Virus record (IMG/VR): IMGVR_UViG_3300048879_000009
Location: 1-32,874 of that record
Strand: one strand, 5' to 3'
DNA from: a virus
DNA length: 32,874 bases
Shown: positions 25,708 through 32,874 of the stretch, one piece after another
Numbering within the stretch: position 1 is the first letter of the stretch
Layout: every line of letters starts with the position of its first letter
Notes under the pieces: generated by a model
The model's database searches: none
Told to the model about the DNA's origin: nothing
What the model saw: the letters and a program-made list of their open reading frames with translations, nothing else
Position numbers and translations under genes: made by a program

Positions 25708-25732
25708 ACTAACCTCCTATAAACTCTCTAAA

Positions 25733-26395
25733 TTAAGATACTGTGATAGTCCAAGTAATAGTCATAGAGTCAGCCGCTGCTTTGTTCACTACTGAAAAAT
25801 CAGTACGAGCAAGCATATCACCACCTTCTTTCATAGTACATGTTGCGGTAGCTGAACCTACAATAGCAATAGCAGGAGCTGCCGTGTAACCAGCACCTGC
25901 ATTTGTTATAGTTATTGACGCTACTTTATCAGAATCAGCGCCAGTACCTAAAACAGCAGTACCTGTAGCGGTTGTTCCGCCAGCTGGAGCTGGATCAAAT
26001 GTTACTGCTGGAGCAGTACTATAGCCTGAACCTGCTGCAGTAATAGTAACATCGTCTACTTTAGCACCTAGAGTATCAAAAATACCTGCTTCTTTAATAG
26101 CACCAGTACCATCACCAGCTCCGAAAGTACAAACATAAGCAACAGCAGCACCTGTTACTGTTGTACTGCTTAATAAGTTTCTTTCTAATTCTGCAGTAAG
26201 ACCAGTATCACCTAGTGCTGCTGTAGTACCATCTGTGCCGATAGCCATGTGTGTCATAACAGTATTGGCGTTATTCATCCTATCTGCAACCCATTCTTTA
26301 CCGGACGTTACTACTAAGTTATCAGTCTCTTGAACTACTTCATCATTAATAGCAATTGTTAATGCACCTGTTAGTGCGAAATTATCTTTTATCAT
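25733..26395 (-). CDS. Tail protein with an inserted Gly-Tyr repeat domain, 220 aa
   Basis: The frame around residues 1-108 (VVTSGKEWVADRMNNANTVM, MTHMAIGTDGTTAALGDT, LTAELERNLLSS, AIKEAGIFDTLGA) and 187-220 (GGDMLARTDFSVVNKAAADS) matches a compact phage tail protein in which EAGIF is normally followed closely by MLARTDF. Here about 75 extra residues lie between, holding two copies of a strand motif (TITAAGSGYSTAPAVTF and TITNAGAGYTAAPAIAI). This looks like a domain insertion into a surface loop. The ATG at 26395 has AGGAG upstream. It is probably a structural or fibre-attachment protein. Confidence 0.7.
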   Translation of the reverse strand: MIKDNFALTGALTIAINDEVVQETDNLVVTSGKEWVADRMNNANTVMTHMAIGTDGTTAALGDTGLTAELERNLLSSTTVTGAAVAYVCTFGAGDGTGAIKEAGIFDTLGAKVDDVTITAAGSGYSTAPAVTFDPAPAGGTTATGTAVLGTGADSDKVASITITNAGAGYTAAPAIAIVGSATATCTMKEGGDMLARTDFSVVNKAAADSMTITWTITVS

Positions 26396-26405
26396 TTTTA
26401 AACTC

Positions 26406-27833
26406 CTAGTTTAATGTTATTCTATTAAGTTGTGCTCCGTTGAGCACCTTTCCTGAGATTGTAGTAAGAGTTACTAAATCACCAATGCTGACTACTTCAC
26501 CAGCTCCTTGAACATTTTTACCTAACAGGTAAGAATCTTCATCACTAAAAGAGAATGAATGTGCGAAAGTCCTATTCCAGATGAAAGCGAAACTTATTAC
26601 ATCTGAAACTGTACACACATTCCCTTTACTACCAAAGTAGTCTTTGTTTACTAAAGCGCTGTCATCTAATGCAAACGCATCGGTAACTACTTTAGTTATT
26701 TCTGAAACTGTACTATCATTAAATGATACAGTTTCAGAAATACCTTTTCCTACCAAACTAGATAAATTATCAGATAATGTTGCTTGGTCTGATAATACTT
26801 TATCTACAGTGCTAGCCATTAATTCTACAAATCCTAATACATCTGTAGCTTCCTTACCTCGGTCCATTACTGAAAGGGTTGAATCAGTCATGGTAACTAC
26901 ATCATTAATTACTTTAGATAATTCTGTAATTGTAGTATCATTAAAGGAGAACGAATCTGTATACGATCGACTATATACTAAAGTAAAGGCTATTAAGTCT
27001 GAAATTGTACATACATTGCCTTTATTACCGTAGTAGTTTTTATTTATTAAAGCACTATCATCTAACGTAAAGGCATCAGCAATTATTTTAGTTAATGCTC
27101 TATAGTGAGAGTCGGCAAGAGATACAGAGTCACTAGTTTCTTTGCTAGCAGAAAAATAAGAACTATCAGCGAAAGAAAAAGAGTCTGTTTTAGCTAAACC
27201 TGAGCTCTTATCTGCAGCATCTGCAACAGTAAAACTATCTGTTTTTTGTGTAGTAAACCCTTTTAACTGAGAATCTGAAAGTGTAAGAGGGTCTGATGTA
27301 CTTTTTGCAAGAGAATAATACTCAGAGTCACTTAATGTTGTTGAATCAGTAAAACTTCTACTATAAGTTAATACTTTAGTAAACACATCACTTACAGTAT
27401 ATGAATCAGTTAAGTTTTTATTATTAGTTAAGCCGATAATATCAGTAAAGGCAAAAATATTTCCTTTGTTACCGTAGAAATCTTTATCGATTTGAGCAAG
27501 GTCATCTAAAGTGAAAGAATCACTAAAGGTTCTATTGTATGTAACAACTTTAGCAAAAGTATCAGCTACACTGACTGATTCAGCTATTGTTCCTTTATTG
27601 AAATGTGAAGCATACAAGTCGGTAACTGCAGTACTATCAGCTAAACCTTTTGTAATTACCTTAAATACTACTTCGCTTAGTGGAACGCTATCAAATAGCA
27701 TTAAATTTTTAGAATCAGGATTTACCGATATCTCAGATGCTACAACTGATTGGTAAACTGTTTGTGCCTGTACGAGTTCATTAGCAGTCTGAGCTTGTAT
27801 TCTCTGTACGCTAATTGTGGCACGTATAGCCAT
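26406..27833 (-). CDS. Repeat-rich fibre protein (DSxxLxDS repeats), 475 aa
   Basis: After a 60-residue N-terminus (MAIRATISVQRIQAQTANEL), the protein is a chain of 20-24-residue units of the type DSFTLxDSxxxxxxK (for example SDSFTLDD, TDSTTLSDS, SDPLTLSDS). Three larger blocks of about 50 residues (101-149, 249-299, 381-431) contain (G)NKGN followed by a T/V-S-D segment and frame the smaller repeats. Such repeats occur in long marine phage fibres. The protein is Ser/Thr/Asp-rich and has only two Cys. It probably forms an extended rod. It starts two bases after the BppU-like gene and is the first gene of the A+T-rich fibre block. Confidence 0.75.
   Translation of the reverse strand: MAIRATISVQRIQAQTANELVQAQTVYQSVVASEISVNPDSKNLMLFDSVPLSEVVFKVITKGLADSTAVTDLYASHFNKGTIAESVSVADTFAKVVTYNRTFSDSFTLDDLAQIDKDFYGNKGNIFAFTDIIGLTNNKNLTDSYTVSDVFTKVLTYSRSFTDSTTLSDSEYYSLAKSTSDPLTLSDSQLKGFTTQKTDSFTVADAADKSSGLAKTDSFSFADSSYFSASKETSDSVSLADSHYRALTKIIADAFTLDDSALINKNYYGNKGNVCTISDLIAFTLVYSRSYTDSFSFNDTTITELSKVINDVVTMTDSTLSVMDRGKEATDVLGFVELMASTVDKVLSDQATLSDNLSSLVGKGISETVSFNDSTVSEITKVVTDAFALDDSALVNKDYFGSKGNVCTVSDVISFAFIWNRTFAHSFSFSDEDSYLLGKNVQGAGEVVSIGDLVTLTTISGKVLNGAQLNRITLN
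26541..27533 (-). repeat. Three 50-aa block repeats in the fibre gene
   Basis: Blocks at 27387-27533, 26937-27089 and 26541-26693 share (F/A)xLDDxAxxxKxxYGNKGN-type sequence and similar DNA. The last two are the closest, with ALxNKxY and KGNVCT in common. They look like internal duplications that lengthened the rod. Confidence 0.8.
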
Positions 27834-27835
27834 TA

Positions 27836-28210
27836 CTAGAAGTCCGCTCTTATCTTAAACTTTAGTTTGTCAAATACGGTTAGAACCTTTCCGGAAGAGT
27901 CCGTCATTTCAATCTCACCTTCGTAAGTACCGGCATCGACGTCTAAAGTCGTGGCATTCCACGCCATATAACATGTACCATCGGCAGCAACTATGATGCC
28001 GCATGTCATAGTATCTAAGACTGTGTCTCCGCCTAAAGAACGAAATTTAATCCGTACTGTCTGCCCTGATAGATCGATGGGGTCCCATGTAGTAGGGTCA
28101 TCCTCGTCAAGAATTTTACCCGCCGCTGCTTTAGTCGAATCACGAAGCGTGAAGTCCAGTTGTGGTTTATCATCCCCGGATACGAGGTTGATTGTATCGT
28201 AATATGCCAT
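27836..28210 (-). CDS. BppU-like baseplate/fibre-base protein, 124 aa
   Basis: The protein reads as the BppU N-terminal beta domain found at the base of many phage fibres: an opening strand pair (DTINLVSGDDKPQLDFTLRD), PIDLSGQTVRIKFRSLGGDT, a hairpin with DGTCYMAWNATTLDVDAGTY, and EGEIEMTDSSGKVLTVFDKL. GGAGG precedes the ATG at 28210. It lies between connector genes and the repeat fibre, so it may anchor the fibres to the tail. Its base composition resembles the head genes, not the fibre genes that follow. Confidence 0.7.
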   Translation of the reverse strand: MAYYDTINLVSGDDKPQLDFTLRDSTKAAAGKILDEDDPTTWDPIDLSGQTVRIKFRSLGGDTVLDTMTCGIIVAADGTCYMAWNATTLDVDAGTYEGEIEMTDSSGKVLTVFDKLKFKIRADF

Positions 28211-28271
28211 TCAGGCCTCCAATATTTAACCGACTAGTCGGGTTGTTCTCAGCATTTGGTATGCAATTAAA

Positions 28272-28293
28272 GTTAGGATAACTTTACCCTAAC
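28272..28293 (-). terminator. Hairpin between connector and BppU-like genes
   Basis: Arms GTTAGG and CCTAAC flank a middle that can pair further (TAA with TTA), giving eight or more pairs. A short TTTAATT follows in the direction of transcription, so it is a weak terminator or an mRNA-processing hairpin. The 99-base gap also holds the 12-base palindrome CCGACTAGTCGG (28230-28241). Confidence 0.4.
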
Positions 28294-28309
28294 GGTGTCT
28301 CGTTGTCAA
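28281..28309 (-). promoter_or_regulatory. Possible sigma-70-type promoter for the fibre block
   Basis: A perfect TTGACA (28309-28304) is followed after 17 bases by TAAAGT (28286-28281), a 4/6 match to TATAAT. It lies in the longest gap of this half of the window and points toward the BppU and fibre genes. The -10 overlaps the hairpin, so only one of the two readings may be right. Confidence 0.35.
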
Positions 28310-28933
28310 CTAAAAGTTAACTGATGCTACGCGCATGTTAACGCGTCTGGTATCTCTACCTTTAGCTGCGCACATTGCGCGTTCAAATTCAATCTGGCTT
28401 CTCATAGAAACATCAGGGTCGCTCCACTCTTTATTAGGTATACCGGCAATTCGAGCAATAGCTCCTGCTGCTATACTACGACCGTGTGATTCAAAGATAA
28501 AGTCCTCTATCCCTTTAGCCGATAAGCTAGGTTTAACTACTAAAACGCCAGTAAATGTATGCTTGGAAAGCGGTGTAGGGTACATACGGATGCTAGCATC
28601 CTGGAATACACTGTATTGCGTAGGAGTGCCTGTTACAGCAGAACCATCGGAGTCAGTACGAGGGAAAGAATGTCTTTCTGATACGTGCGTCATAGGTACG
28701 CCATCTAGCATAAGTACCATAATATTCTCTAAAACGGCCCTATTAGGCACATCTAACTCGTAATCTGAGGTGTTTTTGCTAGTAAAACTAGGTTCTAAAT
28801 TGTAGCGCCATACTTCGCTATTAGCACAGTATTCCGCTGCTGCTTCTTGTAGATGCGTTTTTATAACGACTTCTGGGCATCCTGGTACATACGGTTGAAC
28901 GTATGGATATAACTTATCCCATGTTGTTGCCAT
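28310..28933 (-). CDS. Head-tail connector / tail adaptor candidate, 207 aa
   Basis: The N-terminus (MATTWDKLYPYVQPYVPGCP, then KTHLQEAAAEYCANSEVWRY) is helical and resembles the adaptor-ring proteins of short-tailed phages. A beta-rich centre follows (YELDVPNRAVLENIMVLMLD, TQYSVFQDASIRMYPTPLSK) and then a helical C-terminus. The ATG overlaps the stop of the 226-residue adaptor candidate. Coming after capsid and first adaptor and before tail genes, it fits a second ring protein. The family is not certain. Confidence 0.65.
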   Translation of the reverse strand: MATTWDKLYPYVQPYVPGCPEVVIKTHLQEAAAEYCANSEVWRYNLEPSFTSKNTSDYELDVPNRAVLENIMVLMLDGVPMTHVSERHSFPRTDSDGSAVTGTPTQYSVFQDASIRMYPTPLSKHTFTGVLVVKPSLSAKGIEDFIFESHGRSIAAGAIARIAGIPNKEWSDPDVSMRSQIEFERAMCAAKGRDTRRVNMRVASVNF

Positions 28934-29613
28934 TAGACAGCCTCCGTAGGTGCAGATGCTACATCACTCTGCGTTTTATCACTTATTCCTGAAATGAATG
29001 CTTGGTGGTGTGCACCAGCGCGAGCTGCATTAGCCGCATGTTCAGCATCCTTAGAAAAAGCGCGATACAACACCCAGTCGATAATAGCACTGAGATAAAT
29101 ATCATCTAGTTTGATAACTTCCGTATTACTACCCGCTGGATTCAAATCCGACTCAGATAGCGCGTGAGCTCCTGGCGTGTCAGCATACACAACTTCTATT
29201 TGTGCAGCTGTTGTAGCTGGTGGGTATACGAAAAATTCTTTAGGTTGTCTTGGGTCAAACGTAAAGTTCTGGACATCAACCGTACCGGTTTCACCATGCC
29301 AAGAAGGACGTTGGTCATCCAAGACGCTCCTATTAATAAGTCTAACTACTTTCTTTTTAGAGGAAGTAGCTAGGTTTCGAACTATGTCTATTAGACGTAG
29401 TGCGGTAGAGAAACCTGTGGTTAGAACCTGTCTGGTTCCTACAGCACAAGTAAAGGTACCCGTTTTAGAATTAGCGTCAGGGCGCAATAGAACAATTTGT
29501 AGATAGGATTCATTAATCCAGTTCTGCAATTCTAGTCGCGGCCAGCGAATGTTACTATCTTGAATAACATCCTCGACACGTTTTATAACGTCAATAGCTT
29601 TAATTATTGCCAC
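28933..29613 (-). CDS. Phage adaptor protein (DUF6682-like), 226 aa
   Basis: The helical start (IDVIKRVEDVIQDSNIRWPR, LELQNWINESYLQIVLLRPD), the middle GTRQVLTTGFSTALRLIDIV and VRLINRSVLDDQRPSWH, and FDPRQPKEFFVYPP followed by EVVYADTP are characteristic of the DUF6682 phage adaptor family, placed between portal and tail (T7 gp11-like position). The C-terminal helices (LSAIIDWVLYRAFSKDAEHA) complete the pattern. The start is GTG at 29613, with GGAGAG four bases before it. The capsid hairpin lies directly upstream. Confidence 0.75.
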   Translation of the reverse strand: MAIIKAIDVIKRVEDVIQDSNIRWPRLELQNWINESYLQIVLLRPDANSKTGTFTCAVGTRQVLTTGFSTALRLIDIVRNLATSSKKKVVRLINRSVLDDQRPSWHGETGTVDVQNFTFDPRQPKEFFVYPPATTAAQIEVVYADTPGAHALSESDLNPAGSNTEVIKLDDIYLSAIIDWVLYRAFSKDAEHAANAARAGAHHQAFISGISDKTQSDVASAPTEAV

Positions 29614-29638
29614 AAGTCTCTCCGTTGTAAGTACGTAA

Positions 29639-29657
29639 AGAGGGGGTCTCCCCCTCT
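29639..29657 (-). terminator. GC-rich hairpin after the major capsid gene
   Basis: A perfect eight-pair stem, AGAGGGGG and CCCCCTCT, closes a three-base loop 18 bases after the capsid stop and is followed by TTTACG. The T run is short, so it may act as a partial terminator or as protection of the capsid mRNA end. Downstream genes have no obvious promoter, which favours partial read-through. Confidence 0.6.
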
Positions 29658-29674
29658 CAAGTTAGTGTTGCTTA

Positions 29675-30673
29675 TTAAGCAGTACCAACTAACGCTGTTA
29701 CTAGAGCTTCGCTCTTAACAACTTTACGGCCGTAAACAGATAGACCACGAACGATATCGCCGAAGTCTGTTTGGTTACGTAGAGGCTCAGTCTTAGTGAT
29801 TTGCGCGGCAAAAGCACATGCGTGCTTAGTACCCGCAACCATCATACGACGCTTCTTAGCACCTGATACAGCTGCACCTGTTGAAGTAGCTGTTAAACCA
29901 GCGACTAACGCTTTACCTGCAGCACCGTGAGGTAGTAAGTTAGATACGTATACAGTCATACGGTCTAGCATACCAATCTTACCAGTACGAATTGTGCTTG
30001 ACTGGTCACCAGTGAAGTACGCTTGCGCAATGCTAGATTGCATTAAGATATTACGGTCTTTAGGTGAGATGATTAACCAACGACCATCTTCAGGAACGTT
30101 TTGCTCATCCATAGTAGCAGACATCTCTAGAATACCGTTAAGTACGCCAGCAGCAACAGTCTCTACGATTGGAGCAGCATCAGTACCTAAGTTGTAACTA
30201 GCTGAAATTGCACCAGCAGCAGCACCTTTGTTAAGCGCAGCAGCACCTTCAGTTACGAACCAGTTGAAGAAAGTTTCATTTTCAATAGAAATCTTCAATT
30301 GCTTAGCAGCATCATCAGTGAATGTGTTCATTAAGTCGATATCAGCTTGATGCGCTAATACGTCGTTTGTTTGAACAGAGAAGTATTTACCTTTGTTAAT
30401 CTGCATATCTTGGTAGATAGGCACAGGAACTTCGCTTGTTAGTGTTGAACCAGCTGTGTAGTCATTAATAGTAATTGACGGTGCAGTACGGATACGAATA
30501 GTATCACCTTGGTTTTTGATTTCGCCTTCCCAGTCAGTGTTAGACACTTCTGAAAGCATTGTGTTTGCATAAAATTTAGCATTCAGCTTGTTAGACCACA
30601 ATTGTGGAATGAAACCACCTGAATACGTTGGGCTGGTGGTGAAACTACCAGTTGTAGGAAATACAGTAGCCAT
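29675..30673 (-). CDS. Major capsid protein, P22-type coat family
   Basis: The pattern FYANTMLSEVSNTDWEGEIK, GDTIRIRTAPSITINDYTAG, VPIYQDMQINKGKYFSVQTN, DVLAHQADIDLMNTFTDDAA and KQLKISIENETF is that of P22-type coat proteins with the HK97 fold. At 332 residues it is shorter than P22 coat (430), so it probably lacks the P22 insertion domain. AAGGAG precedes the ATG at 30673. It follows the scaffold gene, as expected, and is followed by a strong hairpin. Confidence 0.88.
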   Translation of the reverse strand: MATVFPTTGSFTTSPTYSGGFIPQLWSNKLNAKFYANTMLSEVSNTDWEGEIKNQGDTIRIRTAPSITINDYTAGSTLTSEVPVPIYQDMQINKGKYFSVQTNDVLAHQADIDLMNTFTDDAAKQLKISIENETFFNWFVTEGAAALNKGAAAGAISASYNLGTDAAPIVETVAAGVLNGILEMSATMDEQNVPEDGRWLIISPKDRNILMQSSIAQAYFTGDQSSTIRTGKIGMLDRMTVYVSNLLPHGAAGKALVAGLTATSTGAAVSGAKKRRMMVAGTKHACAFAAQITKTEPLRNQTDFGDIVRGLSVYGRKVVKSEALVTALVGTA

Positions 30674-30730
30674 TTTTATTACTCCTTATAAAGTTTAACA
30701 GTGTTGGCTAACTTATTCCCATAATCGTGA

Positions 30731-31699
30731 CTAGTTTTGTACTCGTCCTTCCATATAGGCGGCTGTTAGCTCAGCTTCAAGTTTTGCCGCTTCGTCATAC
30801 TTACCCTTCGTGTTCAAAGCCTTATTTTTAGCCCAAGCTTTATCCATCTGTTTAGCTGAATAAATCTTAGAACCAACTAGACTCTTACTTGCACTAGTGC
30901 TCGCAGAACGATTTGGCGTTACCTGCTTCTCGAGTTCAGCTTGGCGATTACTCTTAGTTTGGTCAACAGGGTCAACACTTTCTCTAAATAACTTCACATA
31001 GTGAGCTACTGAGTCTGCATCGCCTCTATCAAACGCACCTTGAGCTTGGTCTCTGCGTGGTCCCCTAGACATAGGGTCATACTCATTCAACCATGAAACC
31101 CAACGCTCGTCGTTGTCAAGTTGGTCAAACCCCGGAACTAAAACATTTAGTTTCTGAGTAAAACCCATCTCGCCAACTTGGCTACCGGTACTTGAGACCT
31201 GCTCGCGCAACTCTGCAATTACTTTCTCCTGTTGTTCAAAACGTCCATCATATTCTTGAGAGACTTCTTTCGCAACACGTCGTTGGAAATCAATTAAATC
31301 ATCACCGTACTCTTCTCGATCAGCATCGGTTATATAACTAACTTTCTCTTTCGGTTTCTCAGTTTCAGCTTTCTTCGCGTCTTCCATACCCTTCTGGATA
31401 CTTCCTAACTGCTCCGTTAGCTCCCTAACCTGCTGGTGCAGTCTAGGTACTTCAGCATCATACTTACCTTTTAGGGTACTGTACTTCTGCTTAAATTCAT
31501 CTGGTACTCCGTCCGAAGTGTCAGTCGGCTTTACTTCTTCAATTACTGGTTCTTCCGTCGGTTGTTCTTCAGTTACTTCAACTTTGGTATCCTCAACGAT
31601 TGCCAACCCTTCTTTCTTGGGGTTCTCGTCTTGGGCTAATTGTTTCTCTATTTCTTCAACTTCAGCAAGCTGTGCCTGCACTTGTTTTGGCAATGCCAT
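30731..31699 (-). CDS. Capsid scaffolding protein
   Basis: A highly charged, mainly helical protein of 322 residues just upstream of the major capsid gene. The N-terminal 60 residues are Glu-rich (VEDTKVEVTEEQPTEEPVIE). Coiled coils are likely at about 65-110 (TLKGKYDAEVPRLHQQVREL) and 145-175 (EYDGRFEQQEKVIAELREQV). The C-terminus is basic and helical (SKIYSAKQMDKAWAKNKALN), as expected for the capsid-binding end of scaffolds. AAGGAG precedes the ATG. Confidence 0.8.
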   Translation of the reverse strand: MALPKQVQAQLAEVEEIEKQLAQDENPKKEGLAIVEDTKVEVTEEQPTEEPVIEEVKPTDTSDGVPDEFKQKYSTLKGKYDAEVPRLHQQVRELTEQLGSIQKGMEDAKKAETEKPKEKVSYITDADREEYGDDLIDFQRRVAKEVSQEYDGRFEQQEKVIAELREQVSSTGSQVGEMGFTQKLNVLVPGFDQLDNDERWVSWLNEYDPMSRGPRRDQAQGAFDRGDADSVAHYVKLFRESVDPVDQTKSNRQAELEKQVTPNRSASTSASKSLVGSKIYSAKQMDKAWAKNKALNTKGKYDEAAKLEAELTAAYMEGRVQN

Positions 31700-31779
31700 T
31701 TTCTTTCTCCTTAAAGCACCAACTCTGTTTTGCAGCGTCCTATTGGTATGCTGCTCCCGTTATGGTGTGCTTAACAAAC

Positions 31780-31797
31780 GCGGTAATTCCTTACCGC
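31780..31797 (-). terminator. Hairpin overlapping the stop of the 77-aa gene
   Basis: Arms GCGGTAA and TTACCGC form seven pairs around a GGAA loop and are followed by GTTTGTT. The TAA of the upstream gene lies inside the first arm. It is a terminator-like or processing hairpin between the portal group and the scaffold-capsid group. Confidence 0.5.
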
Positions 31798-32024
31798 TCC
31801 TTAATCACCTTCTGCGATTCATCAATCGCTTTCAGTAAGTCTTCAAAAGCTTCTGCTCGTCCCTGCAAACGGTGGAGTATTCCCGTTTCGTTTGCGTACA
31901 CTAGCTTCTGCTTTGCTCCTTCAAGTTCATTCTTAAGGAGTGCTAATAAGGCTTCGTTTCCTGGCTCTCGTAACCCATTTAGGGCTCTAACGGCCTGTGT
32001 TTCTAACTTATTAACGTAAATCAT
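31791..32024 (-). CDS. Small helical protein between portal and scaffold, 77 aa
   Basis: The product (MIYVNKLETQAVRALNGLRE, ALLALLKNELEGAKQKLVYA, GILHRLQGRAEAFEDLLKAI) is all helical and charged. Proteins of this size with an RLQGRAxA-L-LL pattern occur after portal genes in many podoviruses, with unknown roles. The ATG at 32024 has no clear Shine-Dalgarno sequence. It may be a head-assembly factor. Confidence 0.7.
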   Translation of the reverse strand: MIYVNKLETQAVRALNGLREPGNEALLALLKNELEGAKQKLVYANETGILHRLQGRAEAFEDLLKAIDESQKVIKER

Positions 32025-32068
32025 TTAACTGTATCATACCAAATAAAATATTAGTGTGGTACTTATTT

Positions 32069-32874
32069 TTATCTACCATTAGGTTTAGGGCTAAAATTGT
32101 TGTCTTGGCGACCACCCATCTCTGTACCGTCTTCCTGTAAATTCGCTGCTTGCTCCTGAGCCATCTGCTGTTGCTGCATCTGCATCTGCATCTCTGCTTG
32201 CTGCTGTTGCTGCATCGCTGCTAGCTCCTGTTGTTTTTGGATGTCCTCACGAGACGGCACAAGCCTGTCAATATTGGTATTGAGATTTCCAGCGAGGTCG
32301 CGTAATAGTTCAGCCGTTCCCGGTAAGCCAACAATTTGCTGTGCAACAGGGCTTTCCAGTACCAGACGTAAGAACTCAGTTTTACGAACAGCTTCAGCTT
32401 CTTTAACGACAAGAGACGTTGCGCCTCGTGCGATAATTTGTACATCTCCAATTAGCTCCGGGTCTTGTGAGTAACGTAAGTTTCTCTGGTACTGTCGCTC
32501 AAGCATCGGGTTAAGCACATCGTGGTCGATGTTACCGATTACCTGCTTAATACTCTTACCTGCGTTAGAAATTAACATAGACAGACCGGACGACGTACGA
32601 CCTGCACCTGGGACATGCTGTCCCGTCATATATTTAGGAATACCTGTGATATCATCGGCGATATCCATAAAGCGGTCAAACACTGCCAAAAGCTCGGAAG
32701 CATTTGACTGTGGTTGGAAAAAGTTTATCGGTTGAGACGCATCTCCATACTCAGACTGCTGGAACTGCCAAATCTTCCAAGGGTACATCTGTGTGATGTC
32801 TTCCCCTGCTGGTAGGCGACTTACATTAATTCCTACTTGAGGACCAGAAGAAATACCCATGTTGTTAGATAGCG
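32069..32874 (-). CDS. Portal protein, C-terminal part (5' end outside the window)
   Basis: The frame is open to the right edge; 268 complete C-terminal residues are visible. WKIWQFQQSEYGDASQPINF, FDRFMDIADDITGIPKYMTG, SGLSMLISNAGKSIKQVIGN and NPMLERQYQRNLRYSQDPEL match the stem and crown parts of podovirus portal proteins. The C-terminus is low-complexity and Gln/Met-rich (QQQQQAEMQMQMQQQQMAQE) and probably flexible. The portal forms the dodecameric ring through which DNA is packaged and ejected. The scaffold and capsid genes follow it, in the usual order. Confidence 0.85.
   Translation of the reverse strand, partial: LSNNMGISSGPQVGINVSRLPAGEDITQMYPWKIWQFQQSEYGDASQPINFFQPQSNASELLAVFDRFMDIADDITGIPKYMTGQHVPGAGRTSSGLSMLISNAGKSIKQVIGNIDHDVLNPMLERQYQRNLRYSQDPELIGDVQIIARGATSLVVKEAEAVRKTEFLRLVLESPVAQQIVGLPGTAELLRDLAGNLNTNIDRLVPSREDIQKQQELAAMQQQQQAEMQMQMQQQQMAQEQAANLQEDGTEMGGRQDNNFSPKPNGR

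Noticed and set aside
16408-28210. Diversity-generating retroelement acting on the fibre genes
   Set aside because: No reverse transcriptase gene and no template/variable repeat pair were seen; the repeats present are coding duplications.
32221-32451. Minus-strand frame of 76 codons inside the portal region
   Set aside because: It is an out-of-frame shadow of the portal gene without a ribosome site.

Overview
The window is one late-gene block of a tailed double-stranded DNA phage. Every convincing gene lies on the minus strand, so transcription runs from the high-numbered end to the low-numbered end. Gene order is portal, scaffold, major capsid, connectors, tail fibres, small membrane proteins (probable lysis genes), tail nozzle and tip proteins, and ejection proteins. 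No tape-measure or major tail-tube gene is visible, the ejection-type proteins are very large, and a nozzle-like protein is present, so a short-tailed (podovirus-like) virion is the best guess. Several fibre genes resemble proteins common in marine phages, including those of cyanophages and pelagiphages. The host cannot be named from this sequence; a Gram-negative host is suggested by a lipoprotein with spanin architecture. Both ends are cut: the portal gene lacks its 5' end (right edge) and a giant gene lacks its 3' end (left edge). Terminase, endolysin, replication genes, tRNAs and CRISPR arrays were not seen.

Right part, 32874 to 27836: portal C-terminus, a small helical protein, scaffold, P22-type major capsid protein followed by a strong hairpin, two head-tail connector candidates, and a BppU-like protein. 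Middle part, about 27833 to 15794: a run of adhesin and fibre genes (repeat fibre, Gly-rich fibre, LamG/SPRY protein of 1130 residues, short fibre proteins and a probable fibre chaperone) interrupted by a complete flavin-dependent tryptophan-halogenase-type gene that overlaps a small conserved partner gene. From about 15.8 to 14.17 kb lies a nest of very small ORFs, many with a membrane segment, including a 128-residue lipoprotein that also has a C-terminal membrane helix (candidate unimolecular spanin). Left part, 14146 to 1: tail nozzle-like protein, a lambda-J-like tail-tip protein with decapeptide repeats, two companion proteins, a GNAT acetyltransferase, a protein ending in an S74 chaperone-protease domain, a 551-residue probable ejection protein, and a protein of more than 2121 residues with a PLxRFG signature and an HExxxH metallopeptidase-like motif.

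Hand counts on single 60-base lines suggest that the fibre and lysis block (about 15 to 27.8 kb) is much richer in A+T than its flanks, as if it were an exchangeable cassette set between the connector genes and the nozzle gene. The most interesting items are the halogenase and its overlapping neighbour, the giant polyvalent ejection protein, the micro-ORF lysis cluster, and the duplicated three-part repeat of the 1130-residue adhesin.
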